Positions 26,011-36,976 are shown, counted from the stretch's first letter. The stretch is DNA of 64,000 bases from Alloacidobacterium dinghuense (GCF_014274465.1 NZ_CP060394.1:5580001-5644000), one strand, 5' to 3'. A program made the numbers and translations. The notes: generated by a model not told the origin, from the sequence alone.

Positions 26011-26875
26011 TAGCAGTTCTGATCGGACGTTGTGTAACTGATGTGATTACTGATTCGCACCGACGACCTGAAAATGTGCGCGATCGCGGGAACCCGTCCA
26101 ATGTAAGGGGGTAGTACGCCGAACTATTTAAACGCCAGAACTGTATTCGAGTTGGGGACCGCAGCAGGAGCAGGAGATGCACCCATAGTCGTTCAGTAAC
26201 TTCAGAAAGTAGTGTTGTGATGTTCCTGAAAACGCTATCACATACACGCGGCGCGCCGCGATCCTTCAAAGGCTCCGACAGGGCCGGGTCGGTTGTTCTT
26301 CAGATTGTTGAATCCGCTCGTTCACACTCCAAGCCTTCATCGTGTCGAAGTCGAAGGACGCAGAAGATCGATGGGAGGCTGTTTCAGGTCACCGGGTTCG
26401 AGCCATCGCTGCAATCGGGGCAATCCTCAATGGGAAAGAACAATTCGCTTGCGGAATTGCGGCGACTGGACTACTGTTTTTACGCAATCCCTTCGGCCCA
26501 TACTCCTGAGCAGTCCAGATTGAAATAGATTGCCGAGCCCTTCATCGGTGGTTCGACGGTGACTCATGGCCAAAACAGGCAAGGTCGGGACTTCAACTTC
26601 GATCTTCGTTTGCTGTTATGCACGGTACTCCGACACAGGAACAAGTACAAACGCTTCAGCAGAGTCTGAATTCTCTTCAAAGCCTCAAGTCCAGTGGAGA
26701 AGGAAAGTTTGCAGGAGTTGAGAACGCTTCGGCGGGCGAAATCACAGATCGAGCAGACAATGCAGTCGGATGCATTTCGCCCGGAAGGCGGACAGGCTGT
26801 GTTGAATGACTTGAACAATCTGGGGCCACAGGGAGCCGAGGGAATGATGAGAGGCCGGTCGTAGCGGAAGGGCTC
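26011..26875. other. 865 bp without a supportable gene
   Basis: Only short open frames occur here. A stretch at about 26700-26865 in one plus frame reads as a charged helical peptide (LQELRTLRRAKSQIEQTMQ) and may be a gene remnant, but I do not recognise it. The promoter of the efflux operon should lie near the right end. Confidence 0.4.
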
Positions 26876-28270
26876 ATGGAGTCCCTCACGCAACGGAATC
26901 GGGCAAGGGTGAAGAGACGAGTGAATCGGGCAATATCGCTGTGCCGAATTTTGGCTGGACTGACCTTCTTTTGGAGCTTCTTGAGCTCTGCTCAGGACGT
27001 GACGAAGGAGGAACTGGAGCTTTCTCTCGCTGATGCGGTTAAGATTGCCCTGACGAACAACAGGCCGGTGCAGTTGGCCAAACTGGATGTGACCAAGTCC
27101 CTTCTGCAGGTATCCGAAGTCAAAACACGGCGTTTTCCCATGTTCAACACGAATCTGCTCGCTACTGGGGACATCACCTCTCCCGCTTTTACCTTCAAGG
27201 AAGGTTCGTTGGGAACGATCGGAACCACACCTATTCCTACAAAGGACACCCCCATTCCACTCTCACACGGCGTAACAGGGTATGTGATAGCGACTGTGGA
27301 TCAACCGCTCACGCAGCTTTACCAGATACACCTCGCCATCCGGGAACAGGAACTCTCAAGCGATCTGTCAAAGGAGAAGTACAGGGGAAAACAGCAGTCG
27401 ATCGTGGCCGATGTGAAACAGTCGTACTACGCGGTACTTCAAACCGAGAGCGCAATGGACGCGCAGCAGGCATTGGTGAAGCAATATCGGGAGACCGATC
27501 GCCTCGCGACACAATACCTCGCGCAGAAATCCATCCTGAAATCGGACAGCCTCGATGCAAAAGCACAACTGGCACAGGCGCAGCACCAACTCATCACATT
27601 GAGTGACAATCTCGTAACTCAAAAAGAGCACCTGAATGACCTTCTGGGCCGCGACATCGATACTCCTTTTCGTACCCAGCCTGTTCCTCCGGAAACTCCT
27701 CAGGAGCTCGACCTGAAGCAGGCCAGGCAAACGGCCATTGAACAAAGGCCAGAGATTCACGAAGCGAAGATAGATGTCGGTCGTGCGGAGTACGATCTAA
27801 AGCTGGCGAAGTCTCAGTACCTACCCGCAATCGGAGCCGCAGTCCGGTATTTCACGCCGATTAACACCGAGCTGTTGCCGCAAAATATTCTTTCCGCAGG
27901 CCTCGCCATGACTTGGGATCCTTTTGACTGGGGCAGACGCAGAGATGAGGTGAAGGAAAAGGACGTTACGGTGCAGCAAAGCGAAGTTCAACTTGATCAG
28001 GTTCGCTCTCAGATATTACTTGACGTCGACAACACCTTCCGGAAACTCAACGAAAGCCGCTCTCTTCTCGCAGTTGCACAGGCGGCGAGAGACGCAGCGA
28101 ACGAGAAGCTGCATGAAGTAAATGATCAGTTTGCACAATCATCCGTTCTTCTTCGCGATGTCCTGAAGCAGCAGGCCGCCGTCGCAAGCGCCAACCACGA
28201 TTACGAAGAGAGCCTCCTCGCTTTCTGGAACGCAAAGGCGCTTTTCGAGAAGGCTCTAGGTGAGGAGTAA
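26876..28270 (+). CDS. TolC family outer membrane efflux protein
   Basis: The 464-residue protein has a basic N-terminus and hydrophobic signal segment (ILAGLTFFWSFLSSAQ), then the two repeated OEP domains. LSLADAVKIALTNNRPVQ is the usual first helix, DLKQARQTAIEQRPEIHEAK starts the second repeat, and GLAMTWDPFDWGRRRDEV is the beta-barrel strand region. TolC-type proteins form the outer membrane channel of tripartite pumps. It opens an operon with an adaptor (start 4 bp after its stop) and an RND pump. The start codon has only a weak GGAAGGG upstream. Confidence 0.92.
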   Translation: MESLTQRNRARVKRRVNRAISLCRILAGLTFFWSFLSSAQDVTKEELELSLADAVKIALTNNRPVQLAKLDVTKSLLQVSEVKTRRFPMFNTNLLATGDITSPAFTFKEGSLGTIGTTPIPTKDTPIPLSHGVTGYVIATVDQPLTQLYQIHLAIREQELSSDLSKEKYRGKQQSIVADVKQSYYAVLQTESAMDAQQALVKQYRETDRLATQYLAQKSILKSDSLDAKAQLAQAQHQLITLSDNLVTQKEHLNDLLGRDIDTPFRTQPVPPETPQELDLKQARQTAIEQRPEIHEAKIDVGRAEYDLKLAKSQYLPAIGAAVRYFTPINTELLPQNILSAGLAMTWDPFDWGRRRDEVKEKDVTVQQSEVQLDQVRSQILLDVDNTFRKLNESRSLLAVAQAARDAANEKLHEVNDQFAQSSVLLRDVLKQQAAVASANHDYEESLLAFWNAKALFEKALGEE

Positions 28271-28274
28271 AACC

Positions 28275-29408
28275 ATGAGCTGCTCAGTCCCTCAAAGACA
28301 GCTTCGCCTGATGATTCTTGCCTGCTCATTAGCGGCTCTTGCGGGATGTAAGCAGGAAGAGCCTCCAAAGGCTGTGCCCATCCCAGTCGAAACCGCTGTC
28401 GTACAGACGATACCGGCGGGAAGCGGGACGAAGTATTCGGCCAATATCGCGCCTTACGCGCAGGTTGATCTCGCCTTCCAGTCGAACGGCTACATCGACA
28501 GCATCTATCAGGTCCCTAATCCGAGCGGAGGCAGACGCAACGTCGATCAAGGAGACTGGATTCCCAAGGAAACTGTACTTGCGGTGGTAAAGCAACAGAA
28601 TTATCTTGATCGACTACAACAAGCCAAAGCGCAGCTTGCGCGCGCTCAGGCAGAGCACGAAAAGGCCAGACTGAGCTTCGAGCGGGTTTCGGCACTCTAT
28701 GCGACGCAAAGTGCAACTGCACCCGACTACGATTCCGCGAAGGCGCAGCTCGACAGCACCGCAGCTTCTGTCTCCGGAGGAGAGGCGCAGGTTAGCGAAG
28801 CAACAGTGGCTCTCGACAATTGCTTCCTCAAAGCGCCTTTCAGTGGGTGGCTGGTGGCGAGAAACGTCGAACTTGGAAGCCTGGTCGGGCCGGCGACGAA
28901 GGGCTTCACCCTTGCCGACAGCAGTTCGGTGAAGGCAGTCTTCGGAGTTCCGGATACTTACATGAACCGAGTGAGGCTGGGCCAGCATTTTGTCGTTTCG
29001 ACCGATGCACTCCCTCGGCCGTTCGACGGGCGTGTGAGTGCAATCTCTTCATCCGCGGACCAGAAGAGCCGGGTATTCTCAGTCGAAGTAACGATACCCA
29101 ATCCTCGAAACGTGCTGAAGCCAGGAATGATTGCGTCGCTGGCGCTGGAGGGGCAACGTCTGCCGCCGGCGGCGCTGGTAGTTCCCCTGGCAGCAGTAAT
29201 CCGCAATCCGGGACACGTAGATAGCTTCGCCGTCATGATTGCTGAGGGTAATGATGATCTGAAATCAGTGCGGTTAAGACCGATCGAGTTGGGCGACACC
29301 TACGGAAACATGATCGTTGCCAGGTCCGGCGTCGACATAGGAGACAGGGTGATCACGACAGGCGCGAGCTTAGTCAAGGATGGTGACAAAGTGCGTGTAA
29401 GCCCTTAG
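28275..29408 (+). CDS. RND efflux periplasmic adaptor (MFP), lipoprotein
   Basis: The ATG at 28275 is preferred, with GAGGAG 7 bases upstream overlapping the stop region of the TolC-like gene. The 377-residue product starts with a lipoprotein signal ending in the lipobox LAGC, so it is likely anchored to the inner membrane. A lipoyl-like half (DWIPKETVLAVV), a coiled-coil hairpin (about residues 95-170), the returning lipoyl half (LKAPFSGWLVARNVELGSLV) and beta-barrel domains follow in the usual order. It links the RND pump to the outer membrane channel. Confidence 0.92.
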   Translation: MSCSVPQRQLRLMILACSLAALAGCKQEEPPKAVPIPVETAVVQTIPAGSGTKYSANIAPYAQVDLAFQSNGYIDSIYQVPNPSGGRRNVDQGDWIPKETVLAVVKQQNYLDRLQQAKAQLARAQAEHEKARLSFERVSALYATQSATAPDYDSAKAQLDSTAASVSGGEAQVSEATVALDNCFLKAPFSGWLVARNVELGSLVGPATKGFTLADSSSVKAVFGVPDTYMNRVRLGQHFVVSTDALPRPFDGRVSAISSSADQKSRVFSVEVTIPNPRNVLKPGMIASLALEGQRLPPAALVVPLAAVIRNPGHVDSFAVMIAEGNDDLKSVRLRPIELGDTYGNMIVARSGVDIGDRVITTGASLVKDGDKVRVSP

Positions 29409-29447
29409 GACTGGCCTCCGTCGTTCGCATTAACGCACAAAAATGCT

Positions 29448-32400
29448 ATGAGCCATAAGTCTGAAGCCGAATACATTGCCAGAACGAATAACACCGCGCG
29501 CTTTTTCGTCGAACAGCGGCAGCTTTCGCTGATCCTCTTGATTGCGGTGTGCCTATGGGGCTGGTACGGCTACGAGCACATGCCGAAGCGCAAAGATCCA
29601 AGTATTCCTGTGCGCGTGGCAGTGGCGAGCACATCATGGCCTGGCGCAACCGCGCAGGAAGTCGAGCAGCTCGTGACGCGCCCGGTGGAACAGACGATGG
29701 CGCAGAATCCATTCCTCAAACCGCCTGCACCCTCTGAATTTGGGATCCGTTCCATAAGCTTTCCTGGGCTTTCACTCGTCTACGTCCAGCTTGAAGACAG
29801 TGTGACTGATACCAAGAAACAGTTCTCGGACATCAACCTCAAACTGAATGCGCTGAACAATAGACTGCCTCAAGGCGCCGGACCGATCCAGTTCAACAGC
29901 GACTTTGGCGATACCGCCGCTCTTATGCTCACCGTTGCGAGTCCTCCGGCAAGTGAGACCGAAGTCGCCCTTCGCGCTGAATCCATTCGTAAAGCGATTC
30001 TGACGACCCGCTCCGAGGAATCTCCAAAACCCCCGCAGCCCCGCGTCAGCATCATCTACGCATTTCCCCTTACAGTTTCTGCTTCTCTTGTTCGGGATTC
30101 TTTTCGATCCATACTGGAAAGCGCAGTGCCCGGTAAACAGATTGCCGATCCTCACTTCTTTGAGGGAAGTGGTTTTGTTGGCGTTGATATCGCATCTAGT
30201 TTGAGCGACGAGGACTTACGCTCGCTTGGCAAGAAAGTAGCTATGGAAAAGCTTCATAGTTCCGAGATCCATCCCGATGCATGGCCTGCGGTTTTCATTC
30301 GTGATCCCAACGAAACACAAACCAAGCTTGCCGCGGTGGCTGGTGACAAATACTCCTATCGCGACCTGGATAACTTCACCGACCTGATCGGGAGAACACT
30401 GCAAGGCGCAGCGGAGGTTGCCAAGATCGATCGCAAAGGCGTGCTTCAGGAGCAAATATACCTCGATTACTCACAAGAACAGCTCGCCCAATACGGCATG
30501 ACGCCTTCGAACCTGAAAGACATTCTGGGGGCGCGTAACATCACGCTGCCGGGAGGCCAGCTGGAAGTTGGACCCAAAACAATTCTGATCGATCCATCGG
30601 GAAAGTTTACTGGCGCGCAACAGATCGGTGATGTCATTATCGGCACATCCTCTTCCGCCTCGCACAGTCCGGTATATCTACGTGACCTAGTGGATATCTC
30701 ACGTGGCTATCAGAGTCCTGCGAAATATCTGAATTACCTGACTTGGGTTGACAAAGGCGGACAGTGGCATCGCAGCCGTGCCGTGACACTTGCCGTTCAG
30801 GTGAAGGATGATCAGCAGATCGCTGCTTTCGGCGACAGCGTCGACGGAAAGCTTGCCTCAGTAAGGCAGTACATGCCTGACGATCTCATTATTGCGCGCA
30901 CGTCCGATCAGCCACTACAGGTAAAGGAAAATATCGCACTCTTCATGGACTCGCTCTATGAGGCCGTCGCTCTTGTCGTGCTCGTGTCATGGCTCGGCTT
31001 CTGGGAGTGGCGTTCGGCTGTCCTCATGGCCATCTGTATACCGATTACGCTGGCGATGACTTTCGGCACCCTTTATCTGATGGGTGAAGACATTCAACAG
31101 GTGTCCGTAGCCACTCTGATCATCGCCCTCGGTCTGCTGGTCGATGATCCGGTTATCGCGGGTGACTCCATCAAACGTACGCTGGCCGAGGGTCATCCGA
31201 ACATCATTGCCGCATGGCTGGGGCCCACAAAACTTGCAACAGCCATCATGTATGCGACGATCACAAATATCGTCGCGTACTTGCCTTTCCTCATGCTGAC
31301 AGGTAGCACAGGCGAGTTTCTCCACAGCCTGCCGATCGTTATGACCGTTTCCCTGATCTCTTCGCGTCTCGTTTCGATGACGTTTCTTCCATTGCTCGGT
31401 TACTATCTACTGCGTCCCGAGAGGAAAATTGAAAAGTCACTGAAAGAGCGGCGCAAAAGCGGATTCTACGGTTACTACACGCGAATTGCGATGTATTCCA
31501 TCGAGCATCGGTGGAAATTTTTTCTGGCTTCACTGGTATTCCTCGCCACAGGACTTCTCATTTTTTCCAGACTGAAGACCACATTCTTTCCCGAGGATGT
31601 CCAGTATTGGTCCTACATCGACGTCTGGTTGCCGAATGATGCGAACCTGACAACCACCAATCAAACCGCGCTTAAAGTGGAGCAGCTTGTTCGGGAACAG
31701 GCAGCGCGATTCTCTGCGGAGCACTCTCACAATTCCGGTAAACCCGAAGACGTGCTGCGCTATATCACCACTTTCGTCGGCGGCGGTGGTCCTCGCTTTT
31801 GGTTCTCCGCTTCACCTCAAGCGCAGCAGTTGAATTATGCGCAGGTTCTGATCGAGGTCAAGGACAAGGAAACCACTCCGGAATTCATCAAGGAGCTGCA
31901 GCCGGTGTTAAGCGCGACGATTCCCGGTGCGCGAATGGATGCTCGCCAACTCCTGACCAATCCGATGGACTATCCCATAGAGATTCGAATCTCCAGCACT
32001 GCGGACGTGGACGCGCAGCAGGAGCCGAAAGACATTCGTGGACTGCGTGCGATCGCGGACAAGGTCAAAGACATCTTCCGCTCCATCCCCATCGCGGAAC
32101 GCACCCGCGACGAATGGGATCAGGACAGCGCACAGATCGTCTACACCATCGATCCCGATCGGGCTAATCTCGCGGGCGTAACGAACATGGATGTGGCCAA
32201 CTCTTCCACCGCGGGCATCAGTGGGACCACCGTGGCAGTGCTTCAGGAAGGACAGAAGCAAATCCCTGTGGTTGCGCGGCTGCGCATGCAGGAGCGGGCG
32301 CAGCTCTCAGACATTCAGAGCTTGTATGTCTATGCCTCACAGGACAACAACAAGATTCCGCTTGTGCAGATCTCCAGTGTGGGTCATGACCTGATGACTG

Positions 32401-33158
32401 GCCGCATTATCAGGCTGGAACAGTTCCGGACCATCAACGTCCGCAGCTTTCCAGTTGCCGGGCATCTCAGCTCCGAGGTGCTGAGGGAAGCTATGCCTCG
32501 GCTTCGCGAGCTCGAAGCCTCACTTCCGGCTGGCTACCGGATTCAGATCGGCGGCGAATTCGACAAGACGAAGACCGGCTTCAGAAATATGGCGCTGGTC
32601 ATGGGGATCTCCATCGCTGCGGTTTTCCTCGCGCTTGCATTTCAGTTCAAGAATGCCATTAAGCCTCTTCTCGTTCTTGCCGCCGCTCCGTATGGTATGA
32701 TCGGCGCCTTCGCGGCGTTGTGGATCATGCATGAACCGTTCGGATTTATGGCCTTTCTCGGCGTGGCAAGTCTTGTCGGCGTCATCGTGAGCCACTCTAT
32801 TGTTCTTTTCGATTTCATTGAAGAGCGTCACATCGAAGGCGACGATTTCGAACTCGCATTGATTGATGCTGGCATTCTTCGCCTGCGTCCGGTGCTCATC
32901 ACCGTATTCGCAACGGTCCTCGCGCTTGTTCCTCTAGCGATGCATGGTGGGCCCCTCTGGAAGCCGCTCTGCTATGCGCAGATTGGCGGGCTTCTCGTTG
33001 CCACCATCGTTACTAAGCTGCAAGTCCCGGTGATGTATGCAATTTTTGTTCTTGATCTGAAGATTCTGAGGTGGGAGGCCGCTCAGGCTAAGCCTGATAT
33101 CGCTGTGGCAGGTGCGAACCCTGTTTCGCCACACCTTTCAACCCGAGGAATCGAATGA
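29448..33158 (+). CDS. RND family efflux transporter permease (AcrB/CzcA-like), long form
   Basis: At 1236 residues this pump is about 180-200 longer than a standard RND permease. It has an N-terminal transmembrane segment, the porter motif SWPGATAQEVEQLVTRPVEQ, a TM4 proton relay in GLLVDDPVIAGDSI with both aspartates kept, and a second membrane half with FQFKNAIKPLLVLAAAPYGM and FMAFLGVASLVGVIVSHS. The extra length lies in the periplasmic loops. Its substrate class is unclear; it is not obviously a metal pump. It sits 39 bp after the adaptor gene and 37 bp before a small periplasmic protein gene. Confidence 0.93.
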   Translation: MSHKSEAEYIARTNNTARFFVEQRQLSLILLIAVCLWGWYGYEHMPKRKDPSIPVRVAVASTSWPGATAQEVEQLVTRPVEQTMAQNPFLKPPAPSEFGIRSISFPGLSLVYVQLEDSVTDTKKQFSDINLKLNALNNRLPQGAGPIQFNSDFGDTAALMLTVASPPASETEVALRAESIRKAILTTRSEESPKPPQPRVSIIYAFPLTVSASLVRDSFRSILESAVPGKQIADPHFFEGSGFVGVDIASSLSDEDLRSLGKKVAMEKLHSSEIHPDAWPAVFIRDPNETQTKLAAVAGDKYSYRDLDNFTDLIGRTLQGAAEVAKIDRKGVLQEQIYLDYSQEQLAQYGMTPSNLKDILGARNITLPGGQLEVGPKTILIDPSGKFTGAQQIGDVIIGTSSSASHSPVYLRDLVDISRGYQSPAKYLNYLTWVDKGGQWHRSRAVTLAVQVKDDQQIAAFGDSVDGKLASVRQYMPDDLIIARTSDQPLQVKENIALFMDSLYEAVALVVLVSWLGFWEWRSAVLMAICIPITLAMTFGTLYLMGEDIQQVSVATLIIALGLLVDDPVIAGDSIKRTLAEGHPNIIAAWLGPTKLATAIMYATITNIVAYLPFLMLTGSTGEFLHSLPIVMTVSLISSRLVSMTFLPLLGYYLLRPERKIEKSLKERRKSGFYGYYTRIAMYSIEHRWKFFLASLVFLATGLLIFSRLKTTFFPEDVQYWSYIDVWLPNDANLTTTNQTALKVEQLVREQAARFSAEHSHNSGKPEDVLRYITTFVGGGGPRFWFSASPQAQQLNYAQVLIEVKDKETTPEFIKELQPVLSATIPGARMDARQLLTNPMDYPIEIRISSTADVDAQQEPKDIRGLRAIADKVKDIFRSIPIAERTRDEWDQDSAQIVYTIDPDRANLAGVTNMDVANSSTAGISGTTVAVLQEGQKQIPVVARLRMQERAQLSDIQSLYVYASQDNNKIPLVQISSVGHDLMTGRIIRLEQFRTINVRSFPVAGHLSSEVLREAMPRLRELEASLPAGYRIQIGGEFDKTKTGFRNMALVMGISIAAVFLALAFQFKNAIKPLLVLAAAPYGMIGAFAALWIMHEPFGFMAFLGVASLVGVIVSHSIVLFDFIEERHIEGDDFELALIDAGILRLRPVLITVFATVLALVPLAMHGGPLWKPLCYAQIGGLLVATIVTKLQVPVMYAIFVLDLKILRWEAAQAKPDIAVAGANPVSPHLSTRGIE

Positions 33159-33195
33159 AGACTTCTCGGTCAACAATAAACTTAAGGAGCAGAAC

Positions 33196-33651
33196 ATGCG
33201 TAAACTCGTAGGAGCAATTTTGGTGTGGGCCTGGTTTGGATATGCATTGAGTACGACCAGCGCGAATGCGCAATGGGTGATGGTAGCCCGGGCTGCTTCC
33301 GGAAAAATACAGCAGATGAGTCACAAGTCCGCGAACGGCAATGGCTACGACGTCGCCACTGTGGTGCTGGAGGCAAATGCGGACAAGGTTTATACTACTG
33401 CGCTTGCCGGGCTGAAAGCTCACGAGAACATCAAGATCACCAAGAACAACGACAAAAAGCGTCAGATTGAGTTCACCAATGGCGTTCAGTATGCCAGCCT
33501 GCAGGCGACGCCTCTTGGCGACAAGCTCAGCCAGTTGATGATCGCGTCAAACGTCACGGACGATTCAACAAGTGCTACCTCGCTGGTTTTGCAAGCCGTG
33601 TTGAAGGTCTGTAAGGAAATGAACGTCAATTGCACAGTGGAAGGAAGCTAG
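33196..33651 (+). CDS. small secreted periplasmic protein of the efflux operon, unknown family
   Basis: The ATG at 33196 has a strong AAGGAG at 33184-33189. The 151-residue product has a signal peptide (LVGAILVWAWFGYALSTTSANA) and a compact domain with VATVVLEANADKVYTTALAG, then LKAHENIKITKNNDKKRQIE. The alternating pattern resembles small periplasmic domains that follow RND genes, but I cannot name a family. Position right behind the RND gene on the same strand suggests co-expression and a helper role in the pump (inference). Confidence 0.75.
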   Translation: MRKLVGAILVWAWFGYALSTTSANAQWVMVARAASGKIQQMSHKSANGNGYDVATVVLEANADKVYTTALAGLKAHENIKITKNNDKKRQIEFTNGVQYASLQATPLGDKLSQLMIASNVTDDSTSATSLVLQAVLKVCKEMNVNCTVEGS

Positions 33652-33745
33652 CGTCGACACGCGAGCGATCTTTGGAGCAGGGAATTAATGCGCCCGTATA
33701 TTCCGGGCACACTCAACTTCTCAGTCAGATTGTATACGGCGAATG

Positions 33746-34525
33746 CTACTGGACGCGCTTCGCGTAGTTCGAATTGGTGGTTGTTACCTGTAACTGTTTT
33801 GCCGTAGCGTTCAACACTGTTTGTTGAGCGTAATTGGTGCCGTCCGGAAGAGTGGCAAATGTGACCTGAAGTGTCACGATGTCTTTGGGCTCGTCCAGAT
33901 ATGTATTGACGTTGATCGTTTGGATTTTCTTCGACGTTGTATCGAAAGCAACCGTCATCTTGTCGCCCTGTTGCGCGTAGTTGGTAAAGATGATGTTGGC
34001 AAGATCGCTCCCTAAAGTTTTGTTCATTGAGATATTGCCCGCCTGGTAGGCACGCTGCATGCGTGTCGAGTCAGGAGGGACGTACAAAGCCAGAATGGAT
34101 TGCACTTGCTGCATGTAATCCTTCATCTCTTCGGTTTTCTTCGCCACAATGCGCTGTTTGAGTTTTCCACCTTGGCGACCACTGCTACTCTGTTGAGAGT
34201 CTCCGATGGGAGTCTTCTGAATGCGACCGTCCGGTCCGTACTCGCATTGAAATGTCTTCGGGGGCTTGGGATCGCCTTTCAGCGTTAACACCTGGGTTTC
34301 GGTCCATGTGTATTGTTGAAGGCTTTGTTTATTGGCGGCGGCCGCCTCTTTAAGGGCAGCTAGTTTCTTCGTCACATCCGGATCGCTGCCGCCGGCTTGC
34401 GCAGATGCTCCAACAGTCATGGCCGCCGTGACTACAAGAACACTCACTGCCCGCAGGATTGTCGCCATGTGTGATGGCTGTTGTCGACGCGCAGCGCGAA
34501 CCGCGTGGGTTAATTGCAGTTTCAT
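33746..34525 (-). CDS. secreted hypothetical protein
   Basis: The 259-residue protein has an N-terminal export signal (ILRAVSVLVVTAAMTVGASA) and a mature part rich in Gln, Lys and Thr. Notable are a helical stretch (LKEAAAANKQSLQQYTWTET), TFQCEYGPDGRIQKTPIG, and a C-terminal beta-rich part (VTFATLPDGTNYAQQTVLNA). The start has GGAG 8 bases upstream. Similar secreted proteins are frequent in acidobacterial genomes, but none has a known role. It lies 59 bp downstream of the broken gene at 34585-36976 on the same strand. Confidence 0.75.
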   Translation of the reverse strand: MKLQLTHAVRAARRQQPSHMATILRAVSVLVVTAAMTVGASAQAGGSDPDVTKKLAALKEAAAANKQSLQQYTWTETQVLTLKGDPKPPKTFQCEYGPDGRIQKTPIGDSQQSSSGRQGGKLKQRIVAKKTEEMKDYMQQVQSILALYVPPDSTRMQRAYQAGNISMNKTLGSDLANIIFTNYAQQGDKMTVAFDTTSKKIQTINVNTYLDEPKDIVTLQVTFATLPDGTNYAQQTVLNATAKQLQVTTTNSNYAKRVQ

Positions 34526-34584
34526 GGTAAGTCTCCGCAGTTGAAATAATAAATTCTTACTGCTGTGGCGGTTTTCCTGCTGTG

Positions 34585-36976
34585 CTATCGCGGCCTGCGC
34601 GGGCCACTTCCCGAAGAACCCCGTCCGCGGTTTTGGAATTGTTCGAGCTGATCTCCTCGTTCGCGAGACTGTGAATCGTTTTGAAGCTGTCCCATCGTGT
34701 TCGGCGGAGCAGGGCTTCCCGGAGCAGCCGGAGCCGGGGTTTTATCCTGCGTCCCCTGAAGTCTTTGCCCCCCGGATGATGTCGGTTGGCTGCTTCCCGA
34801 TCCTTGCGTGGTGGGTGTGGTAGACGAACCCCGAGATTTCGGTTGCGGGGATTGAGTTGCACCGCTCAGATTCTGATTATTCTGACGAGCCTGAGCTGCG
34901 CCAGTGGATGGATCGACGGGAGCCCAGCTGCCGTTGTCCCACTTGCTCCAGTTGCCGTTAGAGTCCTTTTTATAAACGTTTCCATCGGCGCCGGCATACA
35001 CGTTGTTATTGTTCGCATCCTTAGCAACGAAACCGTTATTTCCATTGGCGCCTGAATACCCCGCTCCAGCACTACCTTTGGAGGTTTGGAACGAGCCCGC
35101 CGTTCCATTGCTGTTCGTTACGTGTTGTGCCTGAGCCCAGTTGTCTCCGTTCGTTACGACGGAACTGCCCCACTGGCTGTATTGATTGTGGCCTTGTGAT
35201 GTCGCTGCATAGGTTCCCGTCCAGGGATTGTAAGCCTGAGCGTAAGTATGGCCACCATACGCATTTTGAGCTGTGACAGCTCGCCCGTAGGTTCCCGTGG
35301 TTAGGTTGTACCACGCCGCAGTGCCGGCCGAACCATACGGTCCATAGACGGCTCGGCCCACTCCGTAGGCTCCCGTATAAGGGCTGTAGACGGCCGCGAC
35401 GCCATATGTGTAAGGGTATGGGTAATAAACCGGATGGGGTCCCCAATACACGTAGGGCGGATAGTAGTATCCGGTTCCATAGACAACGGTAGCTCCGACT
35501 GCCATTCCTACAACGAACATGCCGAGATAGCCGCTCGAATAGCTTGTTTCAACCGTGGTTGGCGTTGGATTTGAGACCACTACGTAGGTGACGTTGTACA
35601 CGGGCGAGCTGGGTGGAATGGTGTAAATGACCTGTGGCACAGAGTCCGCCACCTTCCAGGGACCATTCGGACTTTTCGACACAAACCAGACGCCCTGGAA
35701 GCAAAGGTAGTAAACATCGCCGACGCGGATCACCTTGTCCGGCGTGTTTACTGCATAAAACATTGTCGTGCCCTGGATTGTTACGAATTGAGGTGGACCG
35801 GCATAGACGACCTTGACCTGAGATTCGGCTGCCGCTTTATTCACGATCGCGGTTGTCGGCACCTGTGACAAGAGCACAGCGTCGCTGGCCTCCTGTGTGC
35901 TCGGCACAGAGATAAGAACTGCGGAATACGGATGTCCCAACGGGATCATCGCGAAGTCTGGGGGGAGGCTATTACTGGCATTGGTCCATGGGCCATCGAG
36001 GGCTGGCCGCCTTGAACCATCTTCCTGAAATGAGAACGTAGAGTGTATTGTCCGGCTGGTGGAGAAAAACGCTGCTTTCTGTATTTGCTGCGTAGGACAG
36101 GCTGGTTCCAGGTATCCTCTCGTAAATCGGCTTGCCCTTGAACACGAGCAACTCGGCAGGCGTTTGCGTGAACAGGACTTTCGGGGCATTTCCTGGCACG
36201 GCCGGTACCGCTTTCAGGACGTCATCCCAATTTTGATGGGGCGGCAGTTTCGAGATATCCGCAGGCAATTTCAGAGTTGCACTCCACGGCCCGGGAAGTT
36301 CCTTTGACGTGAGCCATGTCTTTCCGGCGAGAAGGTAATAATCGGAGTGGTCATAGAAGAGGTCCCAGTTTGTGTTGACCACATACTGTAGTGTCGTGCC
36401 TTGAATTGGAGCCAGCACCGACTTTCCATCTACGAAAAGCACAATCGCCGGAACCATGCTTACCAAAATCGTAGGCACCTGGGTGCCGCTGTCAATCGAT
36501 CGCACAGGCGTATTCGCCTTCTCAAGACTGGCGATCATCCGAGGAAGTCCGATGGTGAAAGTCATGGTTGGATAGATCTGGCTAACGCGCTCCTGCATCC
36601 CCGCTTCCTGTGGTGGAGAAAGCGAAGGAAAACGTGAGTTGAGGACCTGAATGTTCTTGACATACACGGTCCGTGCGCTCACATCCGTAATCGTGTCCGC
36701 GCGCCAAGAAATAACGCCCAGGACTGGCTTTTGGCCGGGTTGTGATATTGAAATTGCTGTATCAGCCACGAGCATGCGGTACCGTTGCCAGGCTTTCAGC
36801 TGCGGCTGGTAAACAATGACGTGGGTGCCGTTTCTGTCAAAAGTCTTCGGCCACGATGGCGCATTCAGCGCAGAGCCAGTGGAGGTGAGACCGCTGGGAG
36901 AGACTTGTGTCCACGAGATTGTGGTACTCAAAAGGCTGAGTGTGGCCACAAGGAACAAATTCCTTATTTTTTGCAA
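34585..36976 (-). pseudogene. large secreted Gly/Tyr/Asn-rich protein (carbohydrate-binding family V/XII-like annotation), frameshifted
   Basis: Two minus-strand frames join to one protein of about 790 residues. The first starts at TTG 36976 with GAGG upstream and a signal peptide. It carries repeated units of the type IQGTTLQYVVNTNWDLFYD and ends SGRWFKAAS; the second continues LDGPWTNASNSLPPDFAMIP. The shift lies in a short C-run near 36000-36004, so one base extra or one missing elsewhere explains it. The C-terminal part is a tyrosine-, glycine- and asparagine-rich repeat region (YGPYGSAGTAAWYNLTTGTY) followed by a Ser/Pro/Gln tail. Acidobacterial homologues are often labelled carbohydrate-binding family V/XII. 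It may be expressed if the shift is a sequence error. Confidence 0.7.
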
